64,000 nucleotides of DNA from Paenibacillus sp. FSL R10-2782 (GTDB lineage Bacteria; Bacillota; Bacilli; Paenibacillales; Paenibacillaceae), in contig NZ_CP151951.1 in the NCBI RefSeq assembly GCF_038592985.1, positions 1,789,001-1,853,000 on the forward strand, given 5' to 3'. Positions 47,396-56,340 of this stretch are shown here, in pieces. The notes beneath the pieces were generated by a model that was not told the origin of the DNA, made no database searches, and was given only the letters and a program-made list of their open reading frames with translations. The position numbers and the translations under genes are program-made. Positions within the stretch are counted from its first letter, which is position 1; every line of letters starts with the position of its first letter.

Positions 47396-48226
47396 ATGCC
47401 GGAATTACCGGAAGTAGAAACGATTAAACGAACGTTAAACGAGCTTATCGTCGATAAACATATAGATCATGTGACCGTGAATCTGCCGCGCATTATTCAG
47501 CGGCCTGATGATATACACGCTTTTGCTATGGAATTGGCTGATCATCGCATTATAGGAGTGGAGAGACGCGGGAAGTTTTTGCGGATTCTGCTGGACGGGC
47601 TGGTGCTTGTTTCCCATCTCAGAATGGAAGGGCGATATGGCCTGTATTCGGAAAATGATCCTGTGGAAAAGCATACTCACGTTATCTTTCATTTTACGGA
47701 TGGTACGGAATTACGCTATCAGGATGTTCGCCAATTCGGCACGATGCATTTATTTACGGAAGGACAGGATTTGCTGGAAAAGCCGCTGAACAAGCTCGGT
47801 TTGGAGCCGATGGAAGAATCCTTTACGCCGGAGGCGCTTCGCGCCGCTGTCGGTACCCGTTCAACCTCGATCAAGGCTGCCCTGTTAAACCAGTCATATG
47901 TTGTAGGCATCGGGAATATTTATGTGGATGAGTCGTTGTTTAAGGCGGGTATACATCCGGCACAGCCAGCCAAAAGTTTGGATGAAAACCAGTTTCGTGT
48001 GTTGCACGAAGCTATTATCTCCACTTTAAGCGCGTCGATTCTGGTCGGAGGTTCGTCCATCAAATCATTCGTCAACGGGCAGGGTGAAGCGGGCGATTTT
48101 CAGCATCAATTGCAAATCTATGGACGTAGCGTTAAGCCTTGTGTTCACTGTGGTACATTGATCGAAAAATCCGTCGTAGCCGGACGTGGTACACATCATT
48201 GCCCGGTCTGTCAGCCCCTGCGTTGA
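47396..48226 (+). CDS. mutM: Formamidopyrimidine-DNA glycosylase MutM (Fpg)
   Basis: The 276-residue protein begins with the catalytic proline and Glu in 'MPELPEVETIKRTL' and carries the helix-two-turn-helix 'YVVGIGNIYVDESLFKAGIH'. It ends in a four-Cys zinc finger (CVHCG then CPVCQ) with the DNA-contacting Arg in 'VVAGRGTHHCP'. It excises 8-oxoguanine. It follows polA by 71 bp, with a GAGGTG ribosome site, and belongs to the conserved polA-mutM-ytaF-coaE group. Confidence 0.96.
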   Translation: MPELPEVETIKRTLNELIVDKHIDHVTVNLPRIIQRPDDIHAFAMELADHRIIGVERRGKFLRILLDGLVLVSHLRMEGRYGLYSENDPVEKHTHVIFHFTDGTELRYQDVRQFGTMHLFTEGQDLLEKPLNKLGLEPMEESFTPEALRAAVGTRSTSIKAALLNQSYVVGIGNIYVDESLFKAGIHPAQPAKSLDENQFRVLHEAIISTLSASILVGGSSIKSFVNGQGEAGDFQHQLQIYGRSVKPCVHCGTLIEKSVVAGRGTHHCPVCQPLR

Positions 48227-48337
48227 ACAGGTACAGTCACCCAAAGCCCATTCCTCTCATATATTGATTCCAAGTACCAATACTGCGAAGGGTTCCGGCT
48301 GCTTTAGGGCCCTTCCTTCGCAATGGGGGGAATTGGA

Positions 48338-49030
48338 GTGGCTAATCATTGGGGAGCCCTGCTGCTGCTGGCATTTGCGCTAAGTCTTGACAGTTTCGGA
48401 GTCGGTGTTACATATGGGCTACGCAAAATGAAAATTCCACTGCTGTCCATTGTTATCATTTCAGTATGCTCAGGTTTGGTCATTGGCATATCCATGCAGC
48501 TAGGCGCATTATTGTCCCAGGTTCTGTCTCCTGTATATACGACGGTTTTTGGCGCTGTCATTCTGATTGGGATTGGCTGTCACTCTTTGTATCAGTCTCT
48601 GCATCGCAAGGAAGATTTGATTGATGATCCTGATCCTGTGAGCAGAAATGTTCTGGAGGCTGAGAAATCCTTAGAAGTGCAAGAGGAACGGACTGTATTT
48701 TCTTTGGAATTCCGCAAATGGGGTCTCGTTATTCGGATTCTCCGAAGTCCGTCTGCTGCAGATATGGACCGTTCAGGCAGTATATCCGCTACGGAGGCGA
48801 TTTGGTTAGGGATCGCTTTATCGGTAGATGCGTTCGGTGCAGGATTGGGAGCAGCTATGTTGGGCTTCCAGCCACTCGCTACCGCGCTGGCTATTGCATT
48901 TTTCAGCGGGACATTTTTGATTGCAGGTATGAAAACAGGTTTCTGTCTATCGGCATTTCGATTTATGAAGGCGCTGGGTGTGTTACCGGCATTATTATTG
49001 ATTATGATGGGTATATTGAAGCTGTTATGA
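48338..49030 (+). CDS. ytaF: Sporulation membrane protein YtaF (MntP-like)
   Basis: The protein has about 230 residues. GGGGGG stands 7 bases before the GTG at 48338, so this start is preferred to the ATG at 48323. Two three-helix repeats each carry the metal-transport-like acidic motif: 'LAFALSLDSFGVGVTYGLRK' and 'GIALSVDAFGAGLGAAML'. They flank a charged cytoplasmic loop (about 90-150) that contains an EF-hand-like 'ADMDRSGSISATE'. This is the YtaF branch of the MntP family, made during sporulation; the ion is not known. Confidence 0.88.
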   Translation: MANHWGALLLLAFALSLDSFGVGVTYGLRKMKIPLLSIVIISVCSGLVIGISMQLGALLSQVLSPVYTTVFGAVILIGIGCHSLYQSLHRKEDLIDDPDPVSRNVLEAEKSLEVQEERTVFSLEFRKWGLVIRILRSPSAADMDRSGSISATEAIWLGIALSVDAFGAGLGAAMLGFQPLATALAIAFFSGTFLIAGMKTGFCLSAFRFMKALGVLPALLLIMMGILKLL

Positions 49031-49041
49031 GGTGAAAGAGC

Positions 49042-49638
49042 ATGAATATCGGATTAACCGGAGGTATTGCTACCGGTAAAAGCACCGTGTCGGCTCTACT
49101 GGTCGCCAAGGGTGCGCTGCTGATCGACGCAGATGCCATTGCCCGGGAAGTAATGCTTCCGGGGCACCCGGTGCTGATGGCGGTCATACAGCATTTTGGA
49201 CAAGCTGTGATGAACAGTGATGGAACTTTGCACCGCAAAAAGCTGGGCGAGATTGTATTTGAAGACCCTGCTCAGAGGCAGGCGCTTAACGATATTACAC
49301 ATCCTGCGATTCGTGAGGAAATGCGTACGCGCATGGGATCTTACGAACGCGAACATCCAGACAAACTTATTTTGGCGGATATCCCGTTACTGTATGAGTC
49401 AGGGCTGGAAAGCTTGTACGATGAAATTATGGTGGTATACGTACCACGCGATGTGCAGCTCCAGCGTCTGATGCTCAGAGATGGATTGACCGAGGAACAA
49501 GCCGGACTTCGGTTATCCGCGCAAATGGATATTGAACAAAAAAGAAGCCTGGCCGATATCGTCATCGACAATAGTGGAACACAGGCTGAAACAAAACAGC
49601 AAATTGATCAATTCTGGCAGCGAAAGGGACTGGCATGA
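49042..49638 (+). CDS. coaE: Dephospho-CoA kinase
   Basis: The 198-residue protein starts behind GAGGTGAAAG. It begins with the P-loop 'IGLTGGIATGKSTVSALL' and has 'LIDADAIAREVMLPGHPVL', the substrate-binding 'ADIPLLYESGLESLYDEIMV', and the lid Arg region 'RLMLRDGLTEEQAGLRLSAQ'. It phosphorylates the ribose 3'-OH of dephospho-CoA, the last step of CoA synthesis. Its last codon overlaps the next gene (ATGA). Confidence 0.96.
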   Translation: MNIGLTGGIATGKSTVSALLVAKGALLIDADAIAREVMLPGHPVLMAVIQHFGQAVMNSDGTLHRKKLGEIVFEDPAQRQALNDITHPAIREEMRTRMGSYEREHPDKLILADIPLLYESGLESLYDEIMVVYVPRDVQLQRLMLRDGLTEEQAGLRLSAQMDIEQKRSLADIVIDNSGTQAETKQQIDQFWQRKGLA

Positions 49639-50198
49639 ATATTTTGCGCAAAAAAAGAGTCCTGCTGACTTTGTTTGTTGGGTTTGTCTTGATTCTGTTT
49701 TTTAATTCAAACTGGATGTCGTGGTTCTATCCGATTCAATATAAGGATGAGATCCGGCAATACTCGCAGACGTATGAAGTGGATCCGTTTTTGGTGGCGT
49801 CCATTATCCGTGTTGAGACGAATTTTAAGGCCAGCAAGCAGTCGCACAAAGGTGCACTGGGACTCATGCAGATCATGCCTGATACAGCGAATTGGATTAT
49901 GGACAGCACCCAGATCCAAAAGGTTCCGCTGGATAACGTCAAGCACGAGCCCGGCACCAACATTGAGCTGGGAACCTGGTATGTGCATAACCTGTCGGTA
50001 AAATTTAAGAATAATCCCATAGCTATCGTTGCAGCTTACAACGCAGGCCCCGGTAAAGTGCAGGAGTGGCTAGATAAGGGCGTATGGGATGGGAAAGAAG
50101 AATCCATTAAGCAAATCCCTTTTGGCGAGACACGACATTATGTACAGCGGGTTATATACTACTACAGGCAGTATACGAAGATTTATAATCAGTTTTAA
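49635..50198 (+). CDS. Membrane-anchored lytic transglycosylase (SLT domain)
   Basis: The 187-residue protein has one N-terminal signal anchor ('VLLTLFVGFVLILFFNSNWM') and an SLT lysozyme-like domain with the catalytic Glu in 'VASIIRVETNFKAS', then 'HKGALGLMQIMPDTANWIM' and 'VAAYNAGPGKVQEWL'. It cleaves peptidoglycan glycan strands outside the membrane. It is translationally coupled to coaE, an arrangement also seen in related spore formers. A sporulation or general cell-wall role is possible. Confidence 0.9.
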   Translation: MNILRKKRVLLTLFVGFVLILFFNSNWMSWFYPIQYKDEIRQYSQTYEVDPFLVASIIRVETNFKASKQSHKGALGLMQIMPDTANWIMDSTQIQKVPLDNVKHEPGTNIELGTWYVHNLSVKFKNNPIAIVAAYNAGPGKVQEWLDKGVWDGKEESIKQIPFGETRHYVQRVIYYYRQYTKIYNQF

Positions 50199-50258
50199 TG
50201 GGTGACGAGGCAGCATGTAAATATATCATGACAATATGGGCCTTTTTCCATTAAAATG

Positions 50259-50306
50259 AAAAAAGTGCAGGACAGACTGTGTTTGGCAGCCCATCCGTAC
50301 ACTTTT
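50259..50306 (-). terminator. Probable terminator of the SASP gene
   Basis: On the minus strand an imperfect hairpin pairs AAAGTGTACGGA with TCCTGCACTTT, followed by T. Pairing is imperfect inside the stem. Confidence 0.55.
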
Positions 50307-50331
50307 GCTTGTTACTTCTGCGTTACAACGA

Positions 50332-50556
50332 TTATTGGTATTGACCTGCCAATTGTTGTTCGGCGATCGTTACGAGGCGTTTTGTAATGTAGCCCCCGAT
50401 CGAACCGTTCTCATAGGAAGTCATGTTACCTTGGTATCCATCTTGAGGAATGCTGATACCCAGCTCTTGAGCGATTTCATATTTCATTTGCTCCAGAGCG
50501 CCGGAGGCTTTGCTGACTACCAGGTTGTTGGAGTTGCCATTGTTTCCTTGTGCCAT
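50332..50556 (-). CDS. Alpha/beta-type small acid-soluble spore protein
   Basis: The 74-residue protein is preceded by GAGGAGGTG. It contains the two family signatures: 'ALEQMKYEIAQELGI', with the Glu-Ile-Ala site cut by the germination protease, and 'GSIGGYITKRLVTIAEQQL' near the end. Such proteins coat and straighten spore DNA and protect it from UV and chemicals. A sigma-G-like promoter lies upstream. It is transcribed against the coaE group and divergently from nrdR. Confidence 0.96.
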   Translation of the reverse strand: MAQGNNGNSNNLVVSKASGALEQMKYEIAQELGISIPQDGYQGNMTSYENGSIGGYITKRLVTIAEQQLAGQYQ

Positions 50557-50587
50557 TGTTGTTCACCTCCTCGCGACGTGGTAAACA

Positions 50588-50617
50588 TATTATGAACCGT
50601 TTTGACAAAATTATTAC
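50588..50617 (-). promoter_or_regulatory. Sigma-G-like promoter of the SASP gene
   Basis: On the minus strand, CATAATA (50594-50588) matches the sigma-G -10 CATnnTA exactly. About 18 bp upstream stands GTAAT/TAATA (50617-50612), one mismatch from GnATR. Confidence 0.6.
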
Positions 50618-50661
50618 GAAAAAGTATAGAGAATTTATTGGAAAAAGGAAGTGATGAATTT

Positions 50662-51129
50662 ATGAAATGTCCGTACTGTACTTACAATGGAACAAAGGTG
50701 CTGGACTCGCGGCCCGCGAATGACAACAAGTCCATCCGCCGCCGCCGTGAATGTGAGCAATGTGCTAGGCGTTTTACCACCTTTGAAATGGTGGAGGAGA
50801 CTCCGTTGATGGTCATTAAAAAAGATGGCAGCCGTGAAGAATTCAGCCGTGATAAAATGCTGCGCGGTCTCATTCGGGCCTGCGAGAAGCGTCCTGTATC
50901 AGTCGAGCAGCTGGATATGATCGTATCCCAGGTGGAAAATGCTATCCGCAACACAGCCGCCACTGAAGTGGACAGCCAGCAGATCGGCGAGCTGGTCATG
51001 GAACAGCTCTATCCTGTTGATGAGGTCGCCTACGTACGCTTTGCGTCCGTATATCGGCAGTTCAAAGACATCAACATGTTTATGAAGGAACTGAAAACAC
51101 TTTTATCCAAAGATGCAGCCAGCGACTAG
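50662..51129 (+). CDS. nrdR: Transcriptional repressor NrdR
   Basis: The protein has about 155 residues from the ATG at 50662, behind AAGGAAG. The N-terminal zinc ribbon (CPYC, then CEQC) and '[17 protein letters not shown]' are followed by an ATP-cone domain ('[20 protein letters not shown]'). NrdR senses ATP and dATP and represses ribonucleotide reductase genes. Its place after the polA-coaE group is conserved in Bacilli. Confidence 0.96.
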   Translation: MKCPYCTYNGTKVLDSRPANDNKSIRRRRECEQCARRFTTFEMVEETPLMVIKKDGSREEFSRDKMLRGLIRACEKRPVSVEQLDMIVSQVENAIRNTAATEVDSQQIGELVMEQLYPVDEVAYVRFASVYRQFKDINMFMKELKTLLSKDAASD

Positions 51130-51189
51130 ATCGCTGACTGTATCTTTGGTTGATGGAGGAAGGGGAATTATAAATTTTTTATAAAAGTA

Positions 51190-51218
51190 TTGACACAGGG
51201 GTAATAATTTTATATGAT
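51190..51218 (+). promoter_or_regulatory. Sigma-A promoter of the tRNA pair
   Basis: TTGACA (51190-51195) is followed after exactly 17 bp by TATGAT (51213-51218). It lies about 40 bp before tRNA-Ala. Confidence 0.85.
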
Positions 51219-51259
51219 ATAGGAGTCGCTTGAAACAGATGATTGAAATTACATAAAAT

Positions 51260-51335
51260 GGGGCCTTAGCTCAGCTGGGAGAGCGCATCGCTGGCAGCGA
51301 TGAGGTCAGGGGTTCGATCCCCCTAGGCTCCACCA
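51260..51335 (+). tRNA. tRNA-Ala (anticodon GGC)
   Basis: The 76-nt cloverleaf has acceptor arms GGGGCCT and AGGCTCC (one G-U), D-arm with AGCTCAGCTGGGAGAGC, anticodon loop CTGGCAG, T-arm GGTTCGATCC and an encoded CCA end. The anticodon GGC reads alanine codons GCC and GCU. Confidence 0.96.
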
Positions 51336-51344
51336 TAATAATAT

Positions 51345-51417
<73 letters not shown>

Positions 51418-51427
51418 TCCTTTAGAA

Positions 51428-51451
51428 AAACGGCAGAAATGCCGTTTTTTT
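51428..51451 (+). terminator. Terminator of the tRNA pair
   Basis: The arms AAACGGCA (51428-51435) and TGCCGTTT (51440-51447) are joined by a GAAA loop and followed by a T run. Confidence 0.9.
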
Positions 51452-51617
51452 GTTTTGAATTTAGCTTTGTTTTCCTTCGTGGTCACACGTTTGGTCACAG
51501 GAGGCTCTATATTTCTTGATGAAAAATAAACGCCATGTTCTCTCTAATCAGGACACGACGTTTATTTTAGTTTTACTCCATGCTTTTAAGAAAGGCAGTC
51601 ATCAACCTATGAACTTG

Positions 51618-52079
51618 TTACTGGTGATCAAATCCGTTAAAGTCCCTGAGCATTCCGATAAAATGTTCAAGTTGTTCATCGTCCCATCTTGAAATGTGTT
51701 CGTAAAATACAAATTCTTTCTCTTTTAGAGCATCAATCGTCTTTTGTTGTCCAAGCTCAGTGAGGGATAGAAGTATTCCTCGACGATCATCAGGGGAGGC
51801 TTCCCTTTTCACATAACCCAAAAGCTCAAGTTGTTTGACGAGACGGCTAACCGAACTGCGATCCATAGCTGTTGATTCCGCCAGCATAGTGGCGCTTGTT
51901 GGCCCATATGAGTACAGCCAACGGATAATATGGAAACCCGCAGGTTGTATTGAAGGGTCAAAACGTGCTGCAGTTTTGACATTTAGCGCATGTGAGGCGC
52001 TTATGAGCGCATTGATTTGCTCGCCGAGTTCCAACTCCAGTTGTCCTCTCTGCGTATTTTTGTGTTGATCATCATTCAT
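51618..52079 (-). CDS. MarR-family transcriptional regulator
   Basis: The 153-residue protein has the MarR winged helix: 'GPTSATMLAESTAMDRSSVS' then 'RLVKQLELLGYVKREASPDD' and the wing 'RRGILLSLTELGQQK'. It is divergent from the SDR gene. Two TTGAn..nTCAA palindromes lie between them and overlap the SDR promoter. It probably represses both genes until a small molecule binds. The ligand is unknown. Confidence 0.9.
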   Translation of the reverse strand: MNDDQHKNTQRGQLELELGEQINALISASHALNVKTAARFDPSIQPAGFHIIRWLYSYGPTSATMLAESTAMDRSSVSRLVKQLELLGYVKREASPDDRRGILLSLTELGQQKTIDALKEKEFVFYEHISRWDDEQLEHFIGMLRDFNGFDHQ

Positions 52080-52129
52080 CCTATTTCACCTAACCTTAAT
52101 TGATAAATTAAATCATTCAAGTTAATTAA

Positions 52130-52171
52130 TTGACATATATCAATCAAAGTAATATAGTTGATTTATATCAA
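52130..52171 (+). promoter_or_regulatory. SDR promoter with two MarR-type palindromes
   Basis: TTGACA (52130-52135) and TATAGT (52153-52158) are 17 bp apart. The palindromes TTGACATATATCAA (52130-52143) and TTGATTTATATCAA (52158-52171) are centred 28 bp apart and cover the -35 and the region from the end of the -10 to the start site. Confidence 0.75.
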
Positions 52172-52282
52172 GTATATAGTCACGCCAACTGAATGTCAAA
52201 ACTTAAGACGGGTCTAACGGAGCAAAGCAATGAACGGCCCATTACATTGACAATGACTATTTCTGCACAAAGGAGAATCAAT

Positions 52283-53167
52283 ATGACGGCTAATCCGATT
52301 GTTGTAATAACTGGCGCAACAAGTGGTTTGGGGCAACTCGTTGCGATTGAATTGGCTAAACGTGGTACTCATCTTGTCCTGACAGCCAGGAGCAGGGATC
52401 GCGCTGAAGCTACTAAAGAAATTATTAAAGGTATGAGGCCCTCAACAAAAGTAGACTATTTTTTAGGGGATCTATCTTTAATGAAAGATGTCAGACGTAT
52501 GGGAAACGAGATTTCAACTGCATACCCCAAAATAGATGTGCTTTTGAATAATGCAGGATTGCATGCATTCGAACAACGGGTAACCTCCGAGGGATTAGCA
52601 GAAATGATGGCTGTGAACTATTTAGCACCGTGGTTATTGACGCACGCCTTACAGCATTCCTTGAAAAATGCAGGAAGCGCCAGAATTGTCAATGTTGCCT
52701 CTGAGGCTTCACGCAATCATGGCGAGCTTGAGCTCCCTGAGGATTTGACCAATATAGCCCCTTTTACTGCCAGAGGCTCGTCTGAAATTTATGGAAAAAC
52801 CAAGCTGTTTAACATTATGTTTACGGGTGAACTGGCACGTCAATGGACTGGTACGGGGGTCAGTGTTAACGCTCTGAATCCGGGGTTTAATGTTACTGGT
52901 CTCGGACGTGAGCTCTGGTTTGCATCAATGCTTGAGCGTTTATTGAATTTTTTTCATATTGGTGATCCACGCAGAGGAGCTGATATTATGACTCGTTTAA
53001 TTGTGGATCCGCAGTACCAGGCAGTTACAGGAGGGTATTTTAATGTCGGAACCGGACATTCGATTGTACCTGTACACCCCGGTGGAGATATTGCTATGCA
53101 AAATAAACTGTGGAACTGTACGAAAGAATTACTACAACAAAGAGGTTTTCTTAACAATATGACCTGA
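52283..53167 (+). CDS. SDR-family oxidoreductase (retinol dehydrogenase-like)
   Basis: The protein has about 294 residues from the ATG at 52283, behind AAAGGAG. It has the cofactor loop 'ITGATSGLGQLVAIELAKRG', 'LTARSRDRAEATKE' with an Arg that favours NADP, 'LLNNAGLHAF', the catalytic Ser in 'NVASEASRNHG' and the Y-x-x-x-K in 'EIYGKTKLFNIMF'. Its control by the divergent MarR protein suggests a role in handling a reactive or toxic carbonyl compound, which is inference. Confidence 0.88.
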   Translation: MTANPIVVITGATSGLGQLVAIELAKRGTHLVLTARSRDRAEATKEIIKGMRPSTKVDYFLGDLSLMKDVRRMGNEISTAYPKIDVLLNNAGLHAFEQRVTSEGLAEMMAVNYLAPWLLTHALQHSLKNAGSARIVNVASEASRNHGELELPEDLTNIAPFTARGSSEIYGKTKLFNIMFTGELARQWTGTGVSVNALNPGFNVTGLGRELWFASMLERLLNFFHIGDPRRGADIMTRLIVDPQYQAVTGGYFNVGTGHSIVPVHPGGDIAMQNKLWNCTKELLQQRGFLNNMT

Positions 53168-53422
53168 TTTTATGGATTACAGCGGCTAAACTGAGGACTG
53201 TATTGTAAAAATCCAAGGTGGGGTAGCATGAGCATAGTATACTCTTGCGAAATACATGATCTGCATAAGATGTGGAATTTGGAGAATAGCAGTAGCATGA
53301 AAAAGGTTTGATCATTTATAGTGTAGATATCGTTTTTATGCTATATAATTGGACTTTTTTGCTTAATACAACGCAGAGGACTGAAAGACATTCCTCAATA
53401 TTTTGTAATGGAGGCTTTGCTT

Positions 53423-55078
53423 GTGGATAACGTTGTCTCGGAGTGGGCAGAGTCCCATTTTCCTTTATATACTGCTGACAGCATCCATTCGCTGTACAGC
53501 ACCTCTAATTTTCCGATGTACAAGATTCATGAGAGTGTAACCGTGCTGATTGCGATTGCCAGCGGCAAAGGCATTCTCAGGATTCATGACCAAATGTACG
53601 AGCTTGTGGAAGGGAGCGTCATCCTTCTCCCGGCGCATAGCCATGCCGCTTTAATTACGAATCTCCAGCAACCACTTCATGCTTATAAACTTTTAATCCG
53701 TACGCTTGAGCAGGTGAGCGCTCTGCCCGCAGGCGCAATGATGCGGAAAAGCGAGGTGGCCTCCAATGCCAATATTCAGTTTTCCCATTATGAGCCTGCG
53801 ATTGTGGCTAATGTGGAGGAGCTGTATATCCATCGTTTACCTGCTAGTGAAGCCCGTCATGTGCAGAATCAAATTATCTTTCACCAAATCATTCTTCAAC
53901 TGTTGAAACAGCAGGAGGCCAAGTATGCTGCCAGTGAGCAGCCGTCGATGGAACACAGCATTACGTATTTGGAAAATCACTATAACGAGAAAATAACGCG
54001 TGAGCAGTTGGCCTCGATTGCAGGCGTAAGCCGATCACATTATTCTATCCAGCTTAAGCAGCTTACCGGTTTTTCCCCGAACGAATATTTGTCGCGGCTG
54101 CGCGTTCATCGAGCCAAAGAGCTGTTAATTAACGGATCAGGCACGCTCCGGGAAATTGCAATGAAGGTAGGTTACAAGGATGAATTTTATCTAAGCCGTC
54201 GTTTTAAGCAGCATACAGGAGCATCACCTTCAAGCTACAACCGCGGATCATCCCAGCGTGTGGCTGTATTGCTTATACCTTACGCCAGCCATCTGTTGCT
54301 GCTTGGGTTGGAACCTGCTGTCACCATTTCGGAAAGCAGCGAATATGTGAAGACGAATGGTCTGGAGCCACCGCAAACGATGAAGTTTATAAGCACGAAC
54401 TGTTCTGCTGAACAGGTGAACTCAGTATTGCTCGATACCAACATTGAGTTGATCATTGCAGCCAAACAGCATTTGCACCAATATGGGCTAAATCCTGAGC
54501 ATTTGCGAGTTGTAGCGCCTATCGTGGAAATTTCATGGATGGAAATGGGATGGAAAGAGCATCTGCGTCGTATTGCACATGCTGTTCAGCGGAGCGATCG
54601 GGCAGAGCAGTGGCTGGCTGCTTTTGAAAAGGAAGAACAGGCAGCCCGTTCACTGATCCAGCAATGCGCAGTCGCTCATGAAATTATAACGATTCTGGTG
54701 ATTAAGCCAGATAAGCTGCTCGTTTACGGAGCGAGAAATGTCGGATATATTATCTATCAATCGCTTGGACTACGGCCTCCTGAATTGATTGGGCAGGAGA
54801 TGAAGAAGCGTGGGGATCAATTTCATTCTATTCCCATTGAGATATCCGAACTTGCGGCTTATGCTGGGTCTCAATTATTGGTTGCTGTGTTTCCGGATGA
54901 GAAGGGCTCCACCGCACATAGTGAAAAGATATTCAGGTCCTCCTATTGGAGCAGCCTTCCCGCTGTACAGCGGAATAATGTACATCTGCTTGACCTGGAT
55001 GAATGGTTGCCCTACAATCCGGTTTCTATTCGTTTGCAGCTTCAACGCGCGGTAGCTTTATTTACAAGTAACCAATAG
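53423..55078 (+). CDS. AraC-type regulator fused to a siderophore-binding domain (Btr-like)
   Basis: The protein has about 551 residues. GGAGG stands 8 bases before the GTG at 53423, which is preferred to the ATG at 53408. A cupin-like sensor (about 1-130) is followed by an AraC double helix-turn-helix with 'EQLASIAGVSRSHYSIQLKQ' and 'REIAMKVGYKDEFYLSRRFK' (about 195-275). A TroA/FepB-type binding domain (about 285-551) comes last. This is the layout of Bacillus Btr, which binds iron-siderophore in the cytoplasm and activates its uptake genes. The importer genes directly downstream support that role here. Confidence 0.88.
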   Translation: MDNVVSEWAESHFPLYTADSIHSLYSTSNFPMYKIHESVTVLIAIASGKGILRIHDQMYELVEGSVILLPAHSHAALITNLQQPLHAYKLLIRTLEQVSALPAGAMMRKSEVASNANIQFSHYEPAIVANVEELYIHRLPASEARHVQNQIIFHQIILQLLKQQEAKYAASEQPSMEHSITYLENHYNEKITREQLASIAGVSRSHYSIQLKQLTGFSPNEYLSRLRVHRAKELLINGSGTLREIAMKVGYKDEFYLSRRFKQHTGASPSSYNRGSSQRVAVLLIPYASHLLLLGLEPAVTISESSEYVKTNGLEPPQTMKFISTNCSAEQVNSVLLDTNIELIIAAKQHLHQYGLNPEHLRVVAPIVEISWMEMGWKEHLRRIAHAVQRSDRAEQWLAAFEKEEQAARSLIQQCAVAHEIITILVIKPDKLLVYGARNVGYIIYQSLGLRPPELIGQEMKKRGDQFHSIPIEISELAAYAGSQLLVAVFPDEKGSTAHSEKIFRSSYWSSLPAVQRNNVHLLDLDEWLPYNPVSIRLQLQRAVALFTSNQ

Positions 55079-55149
55079 TCCAAGTCATTTTCCAAACAAA
55101 AAGGCATGGCTCGGCGCATAGTGGTTCCATATAATTAGTTCATACAAAT

Positions 55150-55168
55150 GAGAATGAATTTCATAATC
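55150..55168. promoter_or_regulatory. Probable Fur box before the siderophore-binding lipoprotein
   Basis: The 19-bp stretch GAGAATGAATTTCATAATC matches the classical Fur box at 14 of 19 positions. It lies about 90 bp before the lipoprotein start, consistent with iron repression. Confidence 0.6.
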
Positions 55169-55259
55169 AATGAAAGAGATACTAAGTTTAAAATTAGCAT
55201 CTCATGCACGATATGAAGACTCATTGAACATAGCGTTTTGAAAGGGAGAGAGTTATTTT

Positions 55260-56210
55260 ATGAAAAAGCTTTTTATTCCGCTGGTACTTTTACTTGTGGT
55301 TGTATTGAGTGCTTGTGGCGGAAACCAAGCGAACCATACCCAGAATAGTAAAAGTTCGTCCTCTGAGGCTGCTTCGGACTCTAAATCGGAATCTACCACA
55401 TTCGTCTACCAATCCGAGAATGGCCCCGTGGAGGTTCCGACCCATCCACAACGCGTCGTTGTGCTTACCAGGTTCTTAACAGGTAACGTTATGGCGCTCG
55501 GTGTGCCTCTGGTCGGTGTGGACGAAATGTCCAAGACCAACCCGAATTTTGAAGAGAAGCTCGAAGGCGCCGAGGCGGTTACAGATGAAAGTCTGGAGAA
55601 GATCATCGAGTTGAATCCGGATCTTATTATCGGGCTTTCAGATATTAAGAACGTCGATAAATTTAAGCAAATCGCTCCTACTGTCACTTATACATATGGC
55701 AAGGTGGATTTCTTAACCCAGCAACGTGAAATCGGAAAATTGTTGAATAAAGAAAAAGAAGCACAAGCCTGGGCCGATGATTTTACAGCCCGTGCTCAAA
55801 AAGCCGGAAAAGAAATCAAGGCGAAAATCGGTGCAGATGCGACGGTTTCCGTTATCGAAACATTCAATAAGCAACTCTATGTCTATGGCGATAACTTTGG
55901 CCGCGGAACCGAAATTCTCTATCAGGAGTTCGGACTCGCCATGCCGAAGAAAGTCAAGGAGGCGACCCAGAAAGAAGGCTATCTTGCCTTATCGACGGAG
56001 GTTATGAAAGATTACCTAGGTGACTATGTCATTTTTAGTAAAAACGCGGATGAGGATAATTCGTTCCAGAATACCGAAACGTACAAGAATATTCCCGCTG
56101 TCAAGAATCAACGTGTCTTCGAGGCCGACGCGAAGGCGTTCTACTTTAACGATCCACTGAGTATGGAATACCAATTGAAATTTTTCATTCAACATTTTCT
56201 CGGTCAGTAA
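55260..56210 (+). CDS. Iron-siderophore ABC transporter substrate-binding lipoprotein
   Basis: The 316-residue protein starts behind AAAGGGAGAG. The lipobox L-S-A-C (Cys about 19) is followed by a Ser-rich linker. The class III binding-protein fold follows, with 'VEVPTHPQRVVVLTRFLTGN', 'LNPDLIIGLSDIKNVDKF' and a long inter-domain helix. It binds a ferric siderophore outside the membrane. The siderophore cannot be read from the sequence. It belongs with the two FecCD permeases downstream. Confidence 0.92.
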   Translation: MKKLFIPLVLLLVVVLSACGGNQANHTQNSKSSSSEAASDSKSESTTFVYQSENGPVEVPTHPQRVVVLTRFLTGNVMALGVPLVGVDEMSKTNPNFEEKLEGAEAVTDESLEKIIELNPDLIIGLSDIKNVDKFKQIAPTVTYTYGKVDFLTQQREIGKLLNKEKEAQAWADDFTARAQKAGKEIKAKIGADATVSVIETFNKQLYVYGDNFGRGTEILYQEFGLAMPKKVKEATQKEGYLALSTEVMKDYLGDYVIFSKNADEDNSFQNTETYKNIPAVKNQRVFEADAKAFYFNDPLSMEYQLKFFIQHFLGQ

Positions 56211-56305
56211 GAGTTGATTCCTATTTCGGGACTGCAACGCTTAGGGTCGCCTACGATTCAAATCATGGCAACGATTCGTCTTTCGTTGTAAACCAATTTA
56301 CCCGA

Positions 56306-56340
56306 TGCGAAGGAACTTGTTAACCAACAGTTTCTTCGCA
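56306..56340 (+). other. Intergenic hairpin between binding-protein and permease genes
   Basis: The arms TGCGAAGGAAC (56306-56316) and GTTTCTTCGCA (56330-56340) pair with one mismatch and have no strong T run. It could stabilise the lipoprotein message or attenuate the permease genes. Confidence 0.55.

Noticed and set aside
51481..51499. CRISPR or phage attachment core based on the double GGTCACA
   Set aside because: Only two 7-bp copies with no regular spacers and no integrase or cas gene; kept only as a weak hint of past integration.
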